38,125 nt of DNA from Verrucomicrobia subdivision 6 bacterium (GTDB lineage: Bacteria > Verrucomicrobiota > Verrucomicrobiia > Methylacidiphilales > Verrucolacustridaceae), in assembly GCA_945873585.1 (NCBI GenBank), contig CAMCDO010000002.1:1-38125 (forward strand). The letters are read 5' to 3'. The number at the start of each line of letters is the position of its first letter. The first letter of the stretch is position 1. Of this stretch, positions 8,087 to 16,806 are shown one piece after another. The position numbers and the translations under genes are program-made. The notes under the pieces were generated by a model. That model was not told the DNA's origin. It ran no database searches and worked only from the letters and a program-made list of their open reading frames with translations.

Positions 8087-9079
8087 TTATTTGGTGATCA
8101 CCTGAGGCGCAAAGGCGATATTTTCCCTGACCTTGTTGACGATCAGGAATGCATCCCCTACTCCGAGAATCTTGTCGTCCGAAACAGCGCCCCCTGTGGA
8201 TTTCACAAAGTTACTTCCGTTGTTGTGGTAGGAAACATACCTGCCCCCCTCAAGGAAGCGTAGGCTGTCCGCACCAGCTGCGTTAGCGCCCTTGGTGAGA
8301 TACTTGGCCAAGTCTGATTGCGCCAAAGTAACCGCAGCGGGATATGGATTGGCAACGATCGTGCCGCTGGTTCCTTCAAGAGTGATCTGGCTACGGGCTC
8401 CACGATATTCACCCACCAAGTTGATGGTCTTGGCCAAGTTGGCCTTAAAGGCAAAGCCGGATCCGAGCGTAACTCGTACATGTGCGCGATTTAGACCAGT
8501 AGCACCGCGGTTGCTCTCCAAACGCCATCCGAAATTTCTCTGGTAGAAAAAGCGATTCAGAAGACCACTCGAGGAAAGCACGGAAATAACGTCAGATACT
8601 CCTACCGCGCTTCCGCTTTGCAACCCGGCTCCTCCTGGGAACAAGGAATCCAAGGTATGATCCAAGCGGAGGACAAAAGTGGTATCGGCGGTGAGCGCAG
8701 GCAAACTTCCAATTACGGTCGCCGTGCTTCCGCTGAAAGCAGTTACCTGCTTGATCAGACCGGTGGAGGGACCGCTTGTGAATTCCACAATGTAGTGGTT
8801 ATCCGATGCTGGGGCCAGTTCAGCCGTGCCCACTTCGCTCACTGCGGAATAGGAGCCGAAAGTATTCACACCAAACGCCGTGAAGCTAGTGGCTCCGGAA
8901 ATGACATCAGAGGCTACTTCGCCCTTGAGGAGGACTGGGCGGGCTAGGAATACGCCGACAAGTTTCGTTTGGCCCGCGGCTATGGCCACGGGGAGGTTGA
9001 GGTAAGCAGTGCCGACATCGGCAGCCTGCAAGGGCAACGCGAGGGCGGATAGTACGAGGATAAGGTTACGAATTTTCAT
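8087..9079 (-). CDS. TIGR02597-like secreted protein, copy 1
   Basis: A 330-residue exported protein of unknown function that I place in the family modelled as TIGR02597, from memory. The frame opens at 9133, but the ATG at 9077-9079 is the start: AAGGAG lies 11 bases before it and it begins a clear signal peptide (MKIRNLILVLSALALPLQA, cut before AD). Shared with the gene at 11812-12870 are VGVFLARPVLLKGEV near the N-terminus, HTLDSLFPGGAGLQSG in the middle, FGWRLESNRG, and GVGDAFLIVNK near the C-terminus. It is the first gene of the minus-strand series and faces the divergent control region 9080-9457. Nothing points to catalysis. Confidence 0.75.
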   Translation of the reverse strand: MKIRNLILVLSALALPLQAADVGTAYLNLPVAIAAGQTKLVGVFLARPVLLKGEVASDVISGATSFTAFGVNTFGSYSAVSEVGTAELAPASDNHYIVEFTSGPSTGLIKQVTAFSGSTATVIGSLPALTADTTFVLRLDHTLDSLFPGGAGLQSGSAVGVSDVISVLSSSGLLNRFFYQRNFGWRLESNRGATGLNRAHVRVTLGSGFAFKANLAKTINLVGEYRGARSQITLEGTSGTIVANPYPAAVTLAQSDLAKYLTKGANAAGADSLRFLEGGRYVSYHNNGSNFVKSTGGAVSDDKILGVGDAFLIVNKVRENIAFAPQVITK

Positions 9080-9457
9080 ATTGGTGTTTTCTCCTTGGTT
9101 TATTTTTGTTGAAGCCAAAATCTGTTTCGACATGCAGAAAAAGTACTCAGTAATATTTTTTCCGCTACTGGTTTATTGTAACGTTTGTGTGACAAAAATA
9201 CTGCCCAAGTGGAAATATAATCATTGATTGGCAATGACTTGCGTTTTTTTATCTAAAAATGGCATATTTTCGTCACACAAGACTGACCTACTTTTGTCTC
9301 AGTCTCTTGCTGAAAACGCCGAAAAGTTCCGATCTTTACAAATTTCTAATGATGCCTTTTATCCACGCTGAATGAGTCCGTTCGTAGGATTCAAAATGAC
9401 ATCATATTGTCACAAGCCACCCTTTGACCTTTCGGAAAATGAGACTTACCTAACTAC
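9080..9457. promoter_or_regulatory. Divergent control region with repeated TTGTCACA motifs
   Basis: A 378-base AT-rich gap between divergent secreted-protein genes, so it must hold promoters for both. Minus-strand AAGGAG (9091-9096) is the ribosome site for the gene ending at 8087. Three copies of one motif are present: TTGTGTGACAAAAATA at 9185-9200; its inverted partner at 9265-9280, matching at 15 of 16 bases; and TTGTCACA at 9407-9414. I cannot place -35 and -10 boxes with confidence. Confidence 0.55.
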
Positions 9458-11815
9458 ATGCCTATGTCCGCTTCCATTTTTAGTTTACCTTCCTTTTTCC
9501 TGTCCCCAAGGATAAGAAAGAAAAAAACCTGTTTGTTTTTCTCCCTCTTGGGAGATGGCATTAAAGCCATCGGAATGGTAGTTGGCCTGTTGGGCATGAC
9601 CTCTTCCCTCCAAGCGATCGAAAAAGTCACGATCACCGGTACTGCTGGGATTGCGGATGAAAGTGGAAACTCGCTGGCCACCAGTTCCATCATCCGCGTC
9701 GGCGTTTTGAACGATTCAACCAGCACAACGACCCCGCTGACCGATGCTCAGATTGCAAGTTTACTGAACGGCTCCCAGGCGGAGGTCCGCACCAATCTGG
9801 ACAATCTTTTTGCCACGGGAAAATCCACCCTTTGGGGATCCACCACCGTGAATACGGTTTTTAATGGCGCTGCCATTGCCAACCTCACGAAAACCTCCAC
9901 CACGGTTTTTGACGGAAATCCTATTTATATTCTGGTTTTCAACACCACCTCGATCGCAACCGCCACCCAGGTCGGTGTTTTTGTTTACAATGACGGGGTC
10001 TCCTCCCTTGTCTTTCCTGCCGTGGGAGCCGGATCTTTGGCCTCCGCCGATCTCGAATTCGACGGCAATGATTTCGATGGTCCGAATATGCTCCCCTGTT
10101 TGGGAAGCATCGGAGCGGACGGCATTTACCGCTTGGCCACGATCGGAAATGGGTATGGCATCGTCAGTTCACTCACGGCCAGCGCCACCCGCAATAACGC
10201 CTTCAGCTACTTCATCACCGCCAACAACGGGGTCACTTCCTTCAATGCTACTAGCCTGCCCACCGGGCTTTCCATCAGCACCACAACGGGAGAAATCAGC
10301 GGCACCCCCACGGCCGACGCCGGGACTTACAACATCCTTCTCACTGCCACCGGCCCCCTCGGCGCTCGCACCGCCACGCTGGTTCTTACCCTCAGCGACC
10401 CTGCCGGAGACACCCCTTCGATCACCAGCAGCTTGGCCAACCAATCGACGGTGGCCGGTGTCGCTTACGCCGGGTACACCATCACGAGCGACAACCCCCC
10501 CAGTCTCTATTCCGCGACCGGTTTGCCGACGGGCATGTCCTGTGCCGCCGGCACAGGGGTGATTTCCGGAATTCCCAGCCAAACGGGAACTTTCAATGTG
10601 ACCATACGGGCCACTAATGTCTCCGGAACGGGCTCCTCCTCCTTTTCCCTCACGGTAACCGCCCCTACCCTTAGCTTTACCAATGCGTCCCTGAGCCTCA
10701 ACTCCGCAGGCACAACTGTCGCTCCCACCGGATCGGGAGGGTTTGTTCCCACGGCCTACACTCTCGGAAGCGCCCTGCCGACAGGATTATCCCTCTCTCC
10801 AACAACCGGTATCATTTCCGGCACTCCCACTGCGATCGGTACAACAACCGTGACGGTCAATGGAACGGCCAATGGAGTCACCGCCTCGGGAACGATCACC
10901 ATCTCCGTCAACAGCCAAACCCCCACGCTGAACAGTGCCACCACGGTGACGGGATATGTGGGCACCCCCATCACCTACACCCTGACAACAACCGCGAATG
11001 TCAGCGCCGTAGCCCCTGATTCCTACTCCATTCTGGGATCCAGTGCTGTCCCTGTCTCTTGGTTGACTGGAAAGTTGAATGCCACCACCGGCGTGTTCCA
11101 GGTCACTCCGACTGAATCCGGGGTTTTTGCCGCACAGTTCCGCGCCAACAATGCTCTGAATGCCGCTGGTTTGGGCGGTGGAGACAGCCCCATCCTTACC
11201 GCCACCTTCACGATCGAAGTCAATCCTCCCACCTTAGTGGATAGCACGAATGCCTCCACTTATGTCACGTTGGCCGGCACCGACTATGTCTCCATGGCCG
11301 CCTACAGTACAAAAACCTTTACCATCAATTATAACGGGGCAACCACAACCTCCTTCTCAAATTTACCGGATTGGCTCTCGGGAACGACTTCCGGTCTAAA
11401 TGCTTCCGTTTCCGGACGCCCCACCCAGCCGGGAACCTACACCATCCGTAAAACGGTCTCCAACATCGGTCGCGGAGGAGCTTTGCAAAGTGTCAGCCGT
11501 GACCTCGTGATCACCGTGGTCGGAAGTTCGCCCAGCGTGGTGGGATCCGGCTTTGTAACTCCTCCCGCCGGGCAAGTCGGCCAAGCGTACCGGCAATACA
11601 TCACCGCCAGCGGGGCTACTCGTTCGGCCGCCGACCCTGTATCTTTTAATGCGTCGGGGCTTCCTCTGGGTCTCTCCTTCGCCACGGCCGCCGACCGTCA
11701 GATGGGTCTGATTACCGGCACCCCCACCCAAGCCGGTACCTACGCAGTGAAATTTTACATCGCCAACCCCAAGGGTTACATCACCCAGAACGCCACCCTC
11801 ACAATTCTCCCATGA
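9458..11815 (+). CDS. Large Ig-repeat surface protein
   Basis: A 785-residue exported protein. The N-terminus (residues 1-53) has a basic patch RIRKKK followed by a hydrophobic export segment (IGMVVGLLGMTSSLQA). Residues about 54-230 form a domain related to the N-terminus of PEP-CTERM-type proteins (VTITGTAGIADESG, IYILVFNTTSIATA, VGVFVYND). Then come about six Ig-like units of the He_PIG type, marked by LPTGLSISTTTGEISGTP near 266, LPTGMSCAAGTGVISGIP near 355, LPTGLSLSPTTGIISGTP near 439, diverged units near 541 and 636, and LPLGLS...GLITGTP near 735. Such arrays form extended rods used in adhesion or matrix building. There is no PEP-CTERM tail or LPXTG. The stop overlaps the next ATG (ATGA). 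No strong ribosome site precedes 9458, so a start further in is possible. Confidence 0.8.
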   Translation: MPMSASIFSLPSFFLSPRIRKKKTCLFFSLLGDGIKAIGMVVGLLGMTSSLQAIEKVTITGTAGIADESGNSLATSSIIRVGVLNDSTSTTTPLTDAQIASLLNGSQAEVRTNLDNLFATGKSTLWGSTTVNTVFNGAAIANLTKTSTTVFDGNPIYILVFNTTSIATATQVGVFVYNDGVSSLVFPAVGAGSLASADLEFDGNDFDGPNMLPCLGSIGADGIYRLATIGNGYGIVSSLTASATRNNAFSYFITANNGVTSFNATSLPTGLSISTTTGEISGTPTADAGTYNILLTATGPLGARTATLVLTLSDPAGDTPSITSSLANQSTVAGVAYAGYTITSDNPPSLYSATGLPTGMSCAAGTGVISGIPSQTGTFNVTIRATNVSGTGSSSFSLTVTAPTLSFTNASLSLNSAGTTVAPTGSGGFVPTAYTLGSALPTGLSLSPTTGIISGTPTAIGTTTVTVNGTANGVTASGTITISVNSQTPTLNSATTVTGYVGTPITYTLTTTANVSAVAPDSYSILGSSAVPVSWLTGKLNATTGVFQVTPTESGVFAAQFRANNALNAAGLGGGDSPILTATFTIEVNPPTLVDSTNASTYVTLAGTDYVSMAAYSTKTFTINYNGATTTSFSNLPDWLSGTTSGLNASVSGRPTQPGTYTIRKTVSNIGRGGALQSVSRDLVITVVGSSPSVVGSGFVTPPAGQVGQAYRQYITASGATRSAADPVSFNASGLPLGLSFATAADRQMGLITGTPTQAGTYAVKFYIANPKGYITQNATLTILP

Positions 11816-12870
11816 AAAATCCTAATCCCTCTTCCTTTTTTCGCTTTATCGGAAAGCTCGGGCTGCTGCTTATTCTCACGCCCAAGCTTTTTGCCGAACC
11901 CGTACAGCTACCCTATTCCCTGCCTCCCGGTCGAAGCTATGTGGGAGTTCCCCTCCTTCGTCCCGCGCTATTCTCGGGAAAGATCAATCATGCGGACTCC
12001 GCTCATTTCCGCATCCAGGTGAATTCTTATCCTCCCATCGATTTCACCACCGTCCCAGGATGGGGCACCGGCCCTTGCTTTTTAGAAGTTTCTTCGGCCC
12101 CCGCCGACGCCTCTCTCGAGGGCGAACGGTACGAGGTGGACCCCGTTCGGACCCTGGAAGAAAAAGGTTTCGTGGTGCTGAAAGTCTCCCCGTACAGCAC
12201 CCGGACCGATCTCCCCTCCGCTCTGGCTGGCGCCAGCTTTTCCATTCATCCCCATTGGACACTCTCCTCCCTGTTCGGCAGCGCCAACACCACGGCCCTT
12301 GGAAAAGGGTGGTCGGCCGCTGCCAGTGACGAAATCCGTCTTTACGATCCCACTGCGAAATCGGGCTATCGTGCCTTTTTTTCCTGCACGGGGGATGCCA
12401 AGAATCTTTCGGGATGGCGATTGGCCGCCAACCGAATGGGGCCCGAACAATCAGAGACCGTTTTCCCGCCAGGTTGTGGAATCGTCCTATGGAGGAAATC
12501 CGAGAGTAATTTGACCTTCACGGTGACGGGCGAACCCCGCACCCACGCTTTTCGGTTCCCCCTTCGCGCAGGAATGAATCTCTTGGCTCCCGGGCATCTG
12601 AAAGATTTCTCTCTCCAAGGACTTTCTGCAGTCTCCGCAAACGGGTTCGTGGCAGGTTCCGCTCCCGCCAGTTCGGATCAGGTCCGCATTCTGGTGGGAC
12701 AAAGAATGGAAACCTTTGCTTTTCTGGCCGGGACACCGCCCCAATGGGTATGCCTAGAGTCCCGTTACAGCCTTCCCCCGGAGGAAGCCGTGATTGCTCC
12801 GGCGACCAAAGCCTTGGAAATTCGCAAGGTGAAGGCCGACCCCGACTTCGTCATTCCCTACGTCCCTTGA
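11812..12870 (+). CDS. TIGR02597-like secreted protein, copy 2
   Basis: A 352-residue exported protein, homologous by eye to the gene at 8087-9079. Matching segments are SYVGVPLLRPALFSGKI, WTLSSLFGSANTTALGKG, SGWRLAANRMGPEQ and the final part. The signal peptide is about residues 1-28 (FIGKLGLLLILTPKLFA, cut before EP). The ATG overlaps the stop of the Ig-repeat gene in an ATGA, so translation is probably coupled and the two products are likely to be made together. Function is unknown. A hairpin at 12876-12893 follows. Confidence 0.75.
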   Translation: MKNPNPSSFFRFIGKLGLLLILTPKLFAEPVQLPYSLPPGRSYVGVPLLRPALFSGKINHADSAHFRIQVNSYPPIDFTTVPGWGTGPCFLEVSSAPADASLEGERYEVDPVRTLEEKGFVVLKVSPYSTRTDLPSALAGASFSIHPHWTLSSLFGSANTTALGKGWSAAASDEIRLYDPTAKSGYRAFFSCTGDAKNLSGWRLAANRMGPEQSETVFPPGCGIVLWRKSESNLTFTVTGEPRTHAFRFPLRAGMNLLAPGHLKDFSLQGLSAVSANGFVAGSAPASSDQVRILVGQRMETFAFLAGTPPQWVCLESRYSLPPEEAVIAPATKALEIRKVKADPDFVIPYVP

Positions 12871-12875
12871 GGACC

Positions 12876-12893
12876 TTCCCAACTCATTGGGAA
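12876..12893. terminator. Bidirectional hairpin between convergent genes
   Basis: TTCCCAA-CTCA-TTGGGAA gives a perfect 7-bp stem with a 4-base loop. It fills almost the whole 23-base gap between convergent stops at 12870 and 12894 and could serve both strands. There is no long T tract. Confidence 0.6.
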
Positions 12894-15848
12894 TCAGAAT
12901 CCGTATTTCAAGCTTAGGGAAACATCATATCCCTTGGTATAAGCCAAGTAATCCACTTCAGTCCCCTGATAGGTGATGGTCTGCCGGAAGATCGGGTTCA
13001 GAAGATTCTTTCCTCGGAAGGTAAAGGACCAGTGATCGGCGAACTCCTGGGTCAGATTAAAATCCAAAGAGGGCGCTGGTTGCTCGTAAATATCCGGTAA
13101 ATCGTAGCCCACCGCATAGAGGTAAGGCCCCGTCACATTATAAAATAGTCCGGCAAAGAATCCGTTGGGTTGGTCATCGTAACTGAGGCCGGCATTGATG
13201 ATATACAGAGGTTGCCCCTGCAAGGGGCGGGTAGTGGAGTAGTTGCCCACTCGGGTCTGGGCAATTCTCTGCTGGTCGGCGCTGAGGGGCACTTCGGACT
13301 GAACGTAGGTGGCATTAAAGTTGACGGAGAAGTTTTTCAGATACTCGTGACACTGATCCAGCCTTTTGCGGGCTTCGAATTCTGCCCCCCAAAGGGTGCC
13401 GTTCTGGTTATTCTGATACTGATAGAACTGGGTATCCCCCAGTTGGGCGATCGACTGCTCAATCGGAGCTTTGATGGACTTATAAAATGCGCTCACGGCA
13501 ATCACCTCTCCCCCACGTGGGAAATATTCGATCCGCATGTCGTAGTTGTTGACGTGGGAAACCTTCAGTCGGGGATTGCCGACAAAGATGGTGGCATCGG
13601 AAAAGTCTTGGGTCACCACCGGCCCCATTTCTTTGAATGAAGGCCGGGCAATCGTTTGAGACCAGGCGAGGCGTAAATTCATTTCGGGCATGATCTGGAA
13701 TGTGGCACCAGCCGCTGGCAGAAGATCCAGCTCCTGAATATCGGCCGTAGCGGCGGCCGTCGTCGGGAAAAGCGTGGAGGTAGGCCCCTTCACTTGGATG
13801 TTGGTATTTTCAAAACGGGTTCCACCCGTAAAGGTCAACTGCGGAAAGAGACGAAAGTCGGTCATCACATAAGAAGCCAGTACTTGCTGGTAGGCGTTGT
13901 AGTAAGTCCCCAGTCCGGACGAGTTGTTCGAGGCGGTCCACGACATGAAATCTCCGTTGCCCTGCCCGGTCGGATTGACCAGTCCGGACCGGTTTTCGTT
14001 CAGAAAGACATCATTCCAGTTCTGCCCATTTGCCTCCGCCTCGTTGTAGGCCTGATAGTCCTGCGGATAGTCAGTTCCGCCGTATTCGTAAACAAAACTG
14101 GCCTGGTTGTAATCTCGTTGTGTCGTATCGATGTAAAAACCCGTTTTGAATTTGCTGGGATTGTCCTTCTCCTCGAAATAGGGCACGGAAATGTTGGCAA
14201 TGGCGTTGTACTCTCCCTCCGTGAGTTGCCGTTGATACCGCTGGAGAGGCCGTTTCGATGCCGTGAACGAAGGATCCCCTGGCTGGAGTTCCGTGTAACC
14301 CCCCGTGGTCGGGTCATAGGCATTCTGAAAAAGTCGCTGGTCCGGCTCGTTCAACTGGGCTTGCCCAAACCCCCCGACCCAATCGATCTCGATTTCCCGG
14401 AACGTGTCGATCTTGTGATCTCCGTTCAACTGGACATAACCCAACTGCCTTTCACTGTACTGAATCGTGGTGTACTGGAACTGTGTGTCGGCTGGCAGCG
14501 AAGGGTTCAAAGCTTTGTCGGAAAACTGGAAGTCTACCGTATCCGTGGCCTGCTGGTTAAAGATCACGTTGATCGCCACCCGCTGGTCCTTTTCCGGCTG
14601 GACGGCAAAATTCACCAGTCCGCCCCAAAGAACATCCTCCGAAGCCTTGTTGTCGCTGAGAATGATATCGGGATTAAGTGCGCCTGCTTGAATGGAATAA
14701 TTTCCTCGGGTGGTTTGCGGATTGAAAATATTTTTATGCCGGTAACTGAAGGCACCAAAGGTGCCGATTTTCTGATCCGGCCCATAGTCCACCGAATCCC
14801 CTCCCTGCATGTTAAAGCTGTAGTTCGGACCCGGCGTGCTGTTGGTCAGGCCCACCACGGAACTCATCTGCCGCATGGCGTTGTTGACGTTCTCTGCCTT
14901 GTCGAGGTTGGCATTTCCCGCGTTCAAGGTCTGGGGATCCAGATTCACAAGATTGGGATTATTGATCACACTCTGAGGAATTTCCCTCTCATTGGCTCGA
15001 AAGCCGAACGGTCCCGTTCCCCCTCCCGCGTAAGTCAGATAATCCGGATTGAAGGTGGCCTGGCTGTTGTACTCCACGGTGGCAGAAGCTCCGAACGAAG
15101 GTTTGTCCGGAAACTGCTTCGTGCGGATATCGACGCTACCCCCCGTGAAATCTCCTGGTTGATCCGGAGTGAAGGTCTTGGTTGTGTTGATGCTCTCCAA
15201 AGTCGGCCCCGGAAAAAGATCCACGTTGATCGCCCGCTTATCCGGATCGGACGAAGGCAACCTCCCCCCATTCATCAGCGTGTTGACGTACCGATCGGAC
15301 AGACCGCGCACGACGACGTATTTGCCGTCCACCACCGAGGTTCCGACCATCCGCTTCAGCGCATCACCGGCGGTGGAGGCTCCCAGCTTGGAAATCAGAT
15401 CCGCCCCGATGGTGTCCAAGACGGCCGTGGCCCCCTGCCGTTCTGCCAAAAGTCCAGTTTCCGAGGTTTTTTCCAAATCCCCGGGAACCACTAGCTCCTC
15501 CATTTCCTCCACCTCGGCGATTGTCTCCACCCGAATATCGTTAAACAGTCCGCTCGCAACCGAAACATCCGGCATGGCTCTCGTGACATAGCCCGACGAG
15601 CGTGCCGTCAGGACATAAACTCCCGGAGGCACCCCGCTGATCGTGAAACGCCCAGCTTCATCCGTCATCGCCCCGAAGGGTGTGTCCTGCAAGGCGACGG
15701 AGGCCCTAGCAATCGGTTGACCAAAATCGGAATCCAGAACCTGCCCGCGGATTCCGCCGAACCCTTGCGCAAAAAGAATGCCTGGCAGGAAAAGAAACAG
15801 TCCCGTCATCACTAAACGAATCAACCAAGAAAAAAACTGCGAAGGCAT
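12894..15848 (-). CDS. TonB-dependent receptor with carboxypeptidase-regulatory-like domain
   Basis: A 984-residue outer-membrane receptor for active uptake. The signal peptide ends near FLPGILFA (about 27). Residues about 30-110 form a carboxypeptidase-regulatory-like beta domain (GIRGQVLDSDFGQPI, DEAGRFTISGVPPGVYVL). MEELVVPG near 117-124 is a likely TonB box. The plug follows (residues about 125-270: GDALKRMVGTSVVDGKYVVVRG, MNGGRLPSSDPDKR, TGGSVDIRTK), then a 22-strand-type barrel ending in aromatic phenylalanine (LSLKYGF), as expected for BAM recognition. Nearby TonB/ExbB/ExbD genes (19902-23028) are the obvious energy source. The substrate is not readable from the sequence. A long open frame on the opposite strand (13794-15494) is a shadow. 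Confidence 0.93.
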   Translation of the reverse strand: MPSQFFSWLIRLVMTGLFLFLPGILFAQGFGGIRGQVLDSDFGQPIARASVALQDTPFGAMTDEAGRFTISGVPPGVYVLTARSSGYVTRAMPDVSVASGLFNDIRVETIAEVEEMEELVVPGDLEKTSETGLLAERQGATAVLDTIGADLISKLGASTAGDALKRMVGTSVVDGKYVVVRGLSDRYVNTLMNGGRLPSSDPDKRAINVDLFPGPTLESINTTKTFTPDQPGDFTGGSVDIRTKQFPDKPSFGASATVEYNSQATFNPDYLTYAGGGTGPFGFRANEREIPQSVINNPNLVNLDPQTLNAGNANLDKAENVNNAMRQMSSVVGLTNSTPGPNYSFNMQGGDSVDYGPDQKIGTFGAFSYRHKNIFNPQTTRGNYSIQAGALNPDIILSDNKASEDVLWGGLVNFAVQPEKDQRVAINVIFNQQATDTVDFQFSDKALNPSLPADTQFQYTTIQYSERQLGYVQLNGDHKIDTFREIEIDWVGGFGQAQLNEPDQRLFQNAYDPTTGGYTELQPGDPSFTASKRPLQRYQRQLTEGEYNAIANISVPYFEEKDNPSKFKTGFYIDTTQRDYNQASFVYEYGGTDYPQDYQAYNEAEANGQNWNDVFLNENRSGLVNPTGQGNGDFMSWTASNNSSGLGTYYNAYQQVLASYVMTDFRLFPQLTFTGGTRFENTNIQVKGPTSTLFPTTAAATADIQELDLLPAAGATFQIMPEMNLRLAWSQTIARPSFKEMGPVVTQDFSDATIFVGNPRLKVSHVNNYDMRIEYFPRGGEVIAVSAFYKSIKAPIEQSIAQLGDTQFYQYQNNQNGTLWGAEFEARKRLDQCHEYLKNFSVNFNATYVQSEVPLSADQQRIAQTRVGNYSTTRPLQGQPLYIINAGLSYDDQPNGFFAGLFYNVTGPYLYAVGYDLPDIYEQPAPSLDFNLTQEFADHWSFTFRGKNLLNPIFRQTITYQGTEVDYLAYTKGYDVSLSLKYGF

Positions 15849-16024
15849 ACTCTTTTTTGGATTTTACCCTGAAGGATGCGATGGCGTTTGATCGGTCAAA
15901 AACACAGCTTGTGAATCGATTCCGAACAACCCCAAAACGACACTTCGACGACTATTCACAGGTTCTTTTCTGACTCTCGGATAGACACTTGAAGCTTCCC
16001 GCTGACTTTTCATTCTTCCTCCTT

Positions 16025-16798
16025 ATGTGCCGAAGGGGTGTGTGGATCGCTTGGCTAACGCTTTTTTCAGCGGTCTCTTGGGGTGCGGACACTGGCGGAG
16101 TCGATACCGCTCAAAATGACGCGGCCAATGCCCATCCTTTCGTAACCCCGCCTCCTTTGTCGGATCCCAATGCGGAACTGGTGGACCGCCCCCTCCCTGG
16201 AACAAAATCCGAGGCTGACGGATCTTTTGCCGGTGAAAATGGCGGGGCTTTGACCCCCTACTACGTTCGCACCGGGATCGGCTTGAGTTTCATTACCAAT
16301 GTGGATTACCCGGATTTCGGCATTACTGGCAGCGTCGACATGGCTCCGGGTTTTGCGACGGGGGTGATGTTGGGTACACAGTTCCACGACAACATCGCCT
16401 TCGAAATCGAGGGCGGCCTGCTTTACAATACGGTTTATTCCAATCAGGCGGGAAATATCACAGCGACCAATATGGCGCAGATCACCAATGTTCAGCTGTT
16501 TCAGGTTCCGATGATGGGGAATTTCATTTTCCGTACCGATCCCCTAGGAGCCACCCGGATTCGCCTGGTCGCAGGAGGTGGCATGGGAGGCATTTTTCGC
16601 CAAGTCTTTGTCACTGGAACTCCGAACAACTACACCGAAAGCCAGACCTTGGCTGCGTATCAAGGGTTTGGCGGAATTCAGATCAATCCTGGAGAGCCCG
16701 ATCTGATGGTGGATGTTCAGTTTCGCTATTTGAATTCGATCACAGGACAGTCGGTTCCCTCCATGTCGATCATGGGGACAGTGACGATTCGCTTTTGA
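16025..16798 (+). CDS. Outer-membrane beta-barrel protein, paralogue A
   Basis: A 257-residue exported protein. The frame opens with TTG at 15989, but ATG at 16025 gives a standard signal peptide (MCRRGVWIAWLTLFSAVSWG, cut before ADT), so I prefer it; no ribosome site is evident for either. After a proline-rich periplasmic linker (VDRPLPGTK) come alternating strands (YYVRTGIGLSFITNVDYPDF, FEIEGGLLYNTVYS, LFQVPMMGNFIFRTD, VAGGGMGGIFRQVF) ending with phenylalanine (MGTVTIRF), typical of small 8-10 strand barrels. It resembles the genes at 16807 and 25504. It is divergent from the TonB receptor, with a 176-base gap. Function is unknown. Confidence 0.7.
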   Translation: MCRRGVWIAWLTLFSAVSWGADTGGVDTAQNDAANAHPFVTPPPLSDPNAELVDRPLPGTKSEADGSFAGENGGALTPYYVRTGIGLSFITNVDYPDFGITGSVDMAPGFATGVMLGTQFHDNIAFEIEGGLLYNTVYSNQAGNITATNMAQITNVQLFQVPMMGNFIFRTDPLGATRIRLVAGGGMGGIFRQVFVTGTPNNYTESQTLAAYQGFGGIQINPGEPDLMVDVQFRYLNSITGQSVPSMSIMGTVTIRF

Positions 16799-16806
16799 GC
16801 CAAGGT

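Noticed and set aside
13794-15494. 566-codon open frame on the plus strand
   Set aside because: It lies wholly antisense to the clear TonB-dependent receptor gene, has no family motifs and is rich in R, V and I as expected from a reverse shadow.
15849-16024. Divergent operator from TGTGAAT and ATTCACA half-sites
   Set aside because: The 7-base inverted match is too short and about 40 bases apart, easily expected by chance; it does not match the TTGTCACA motif.
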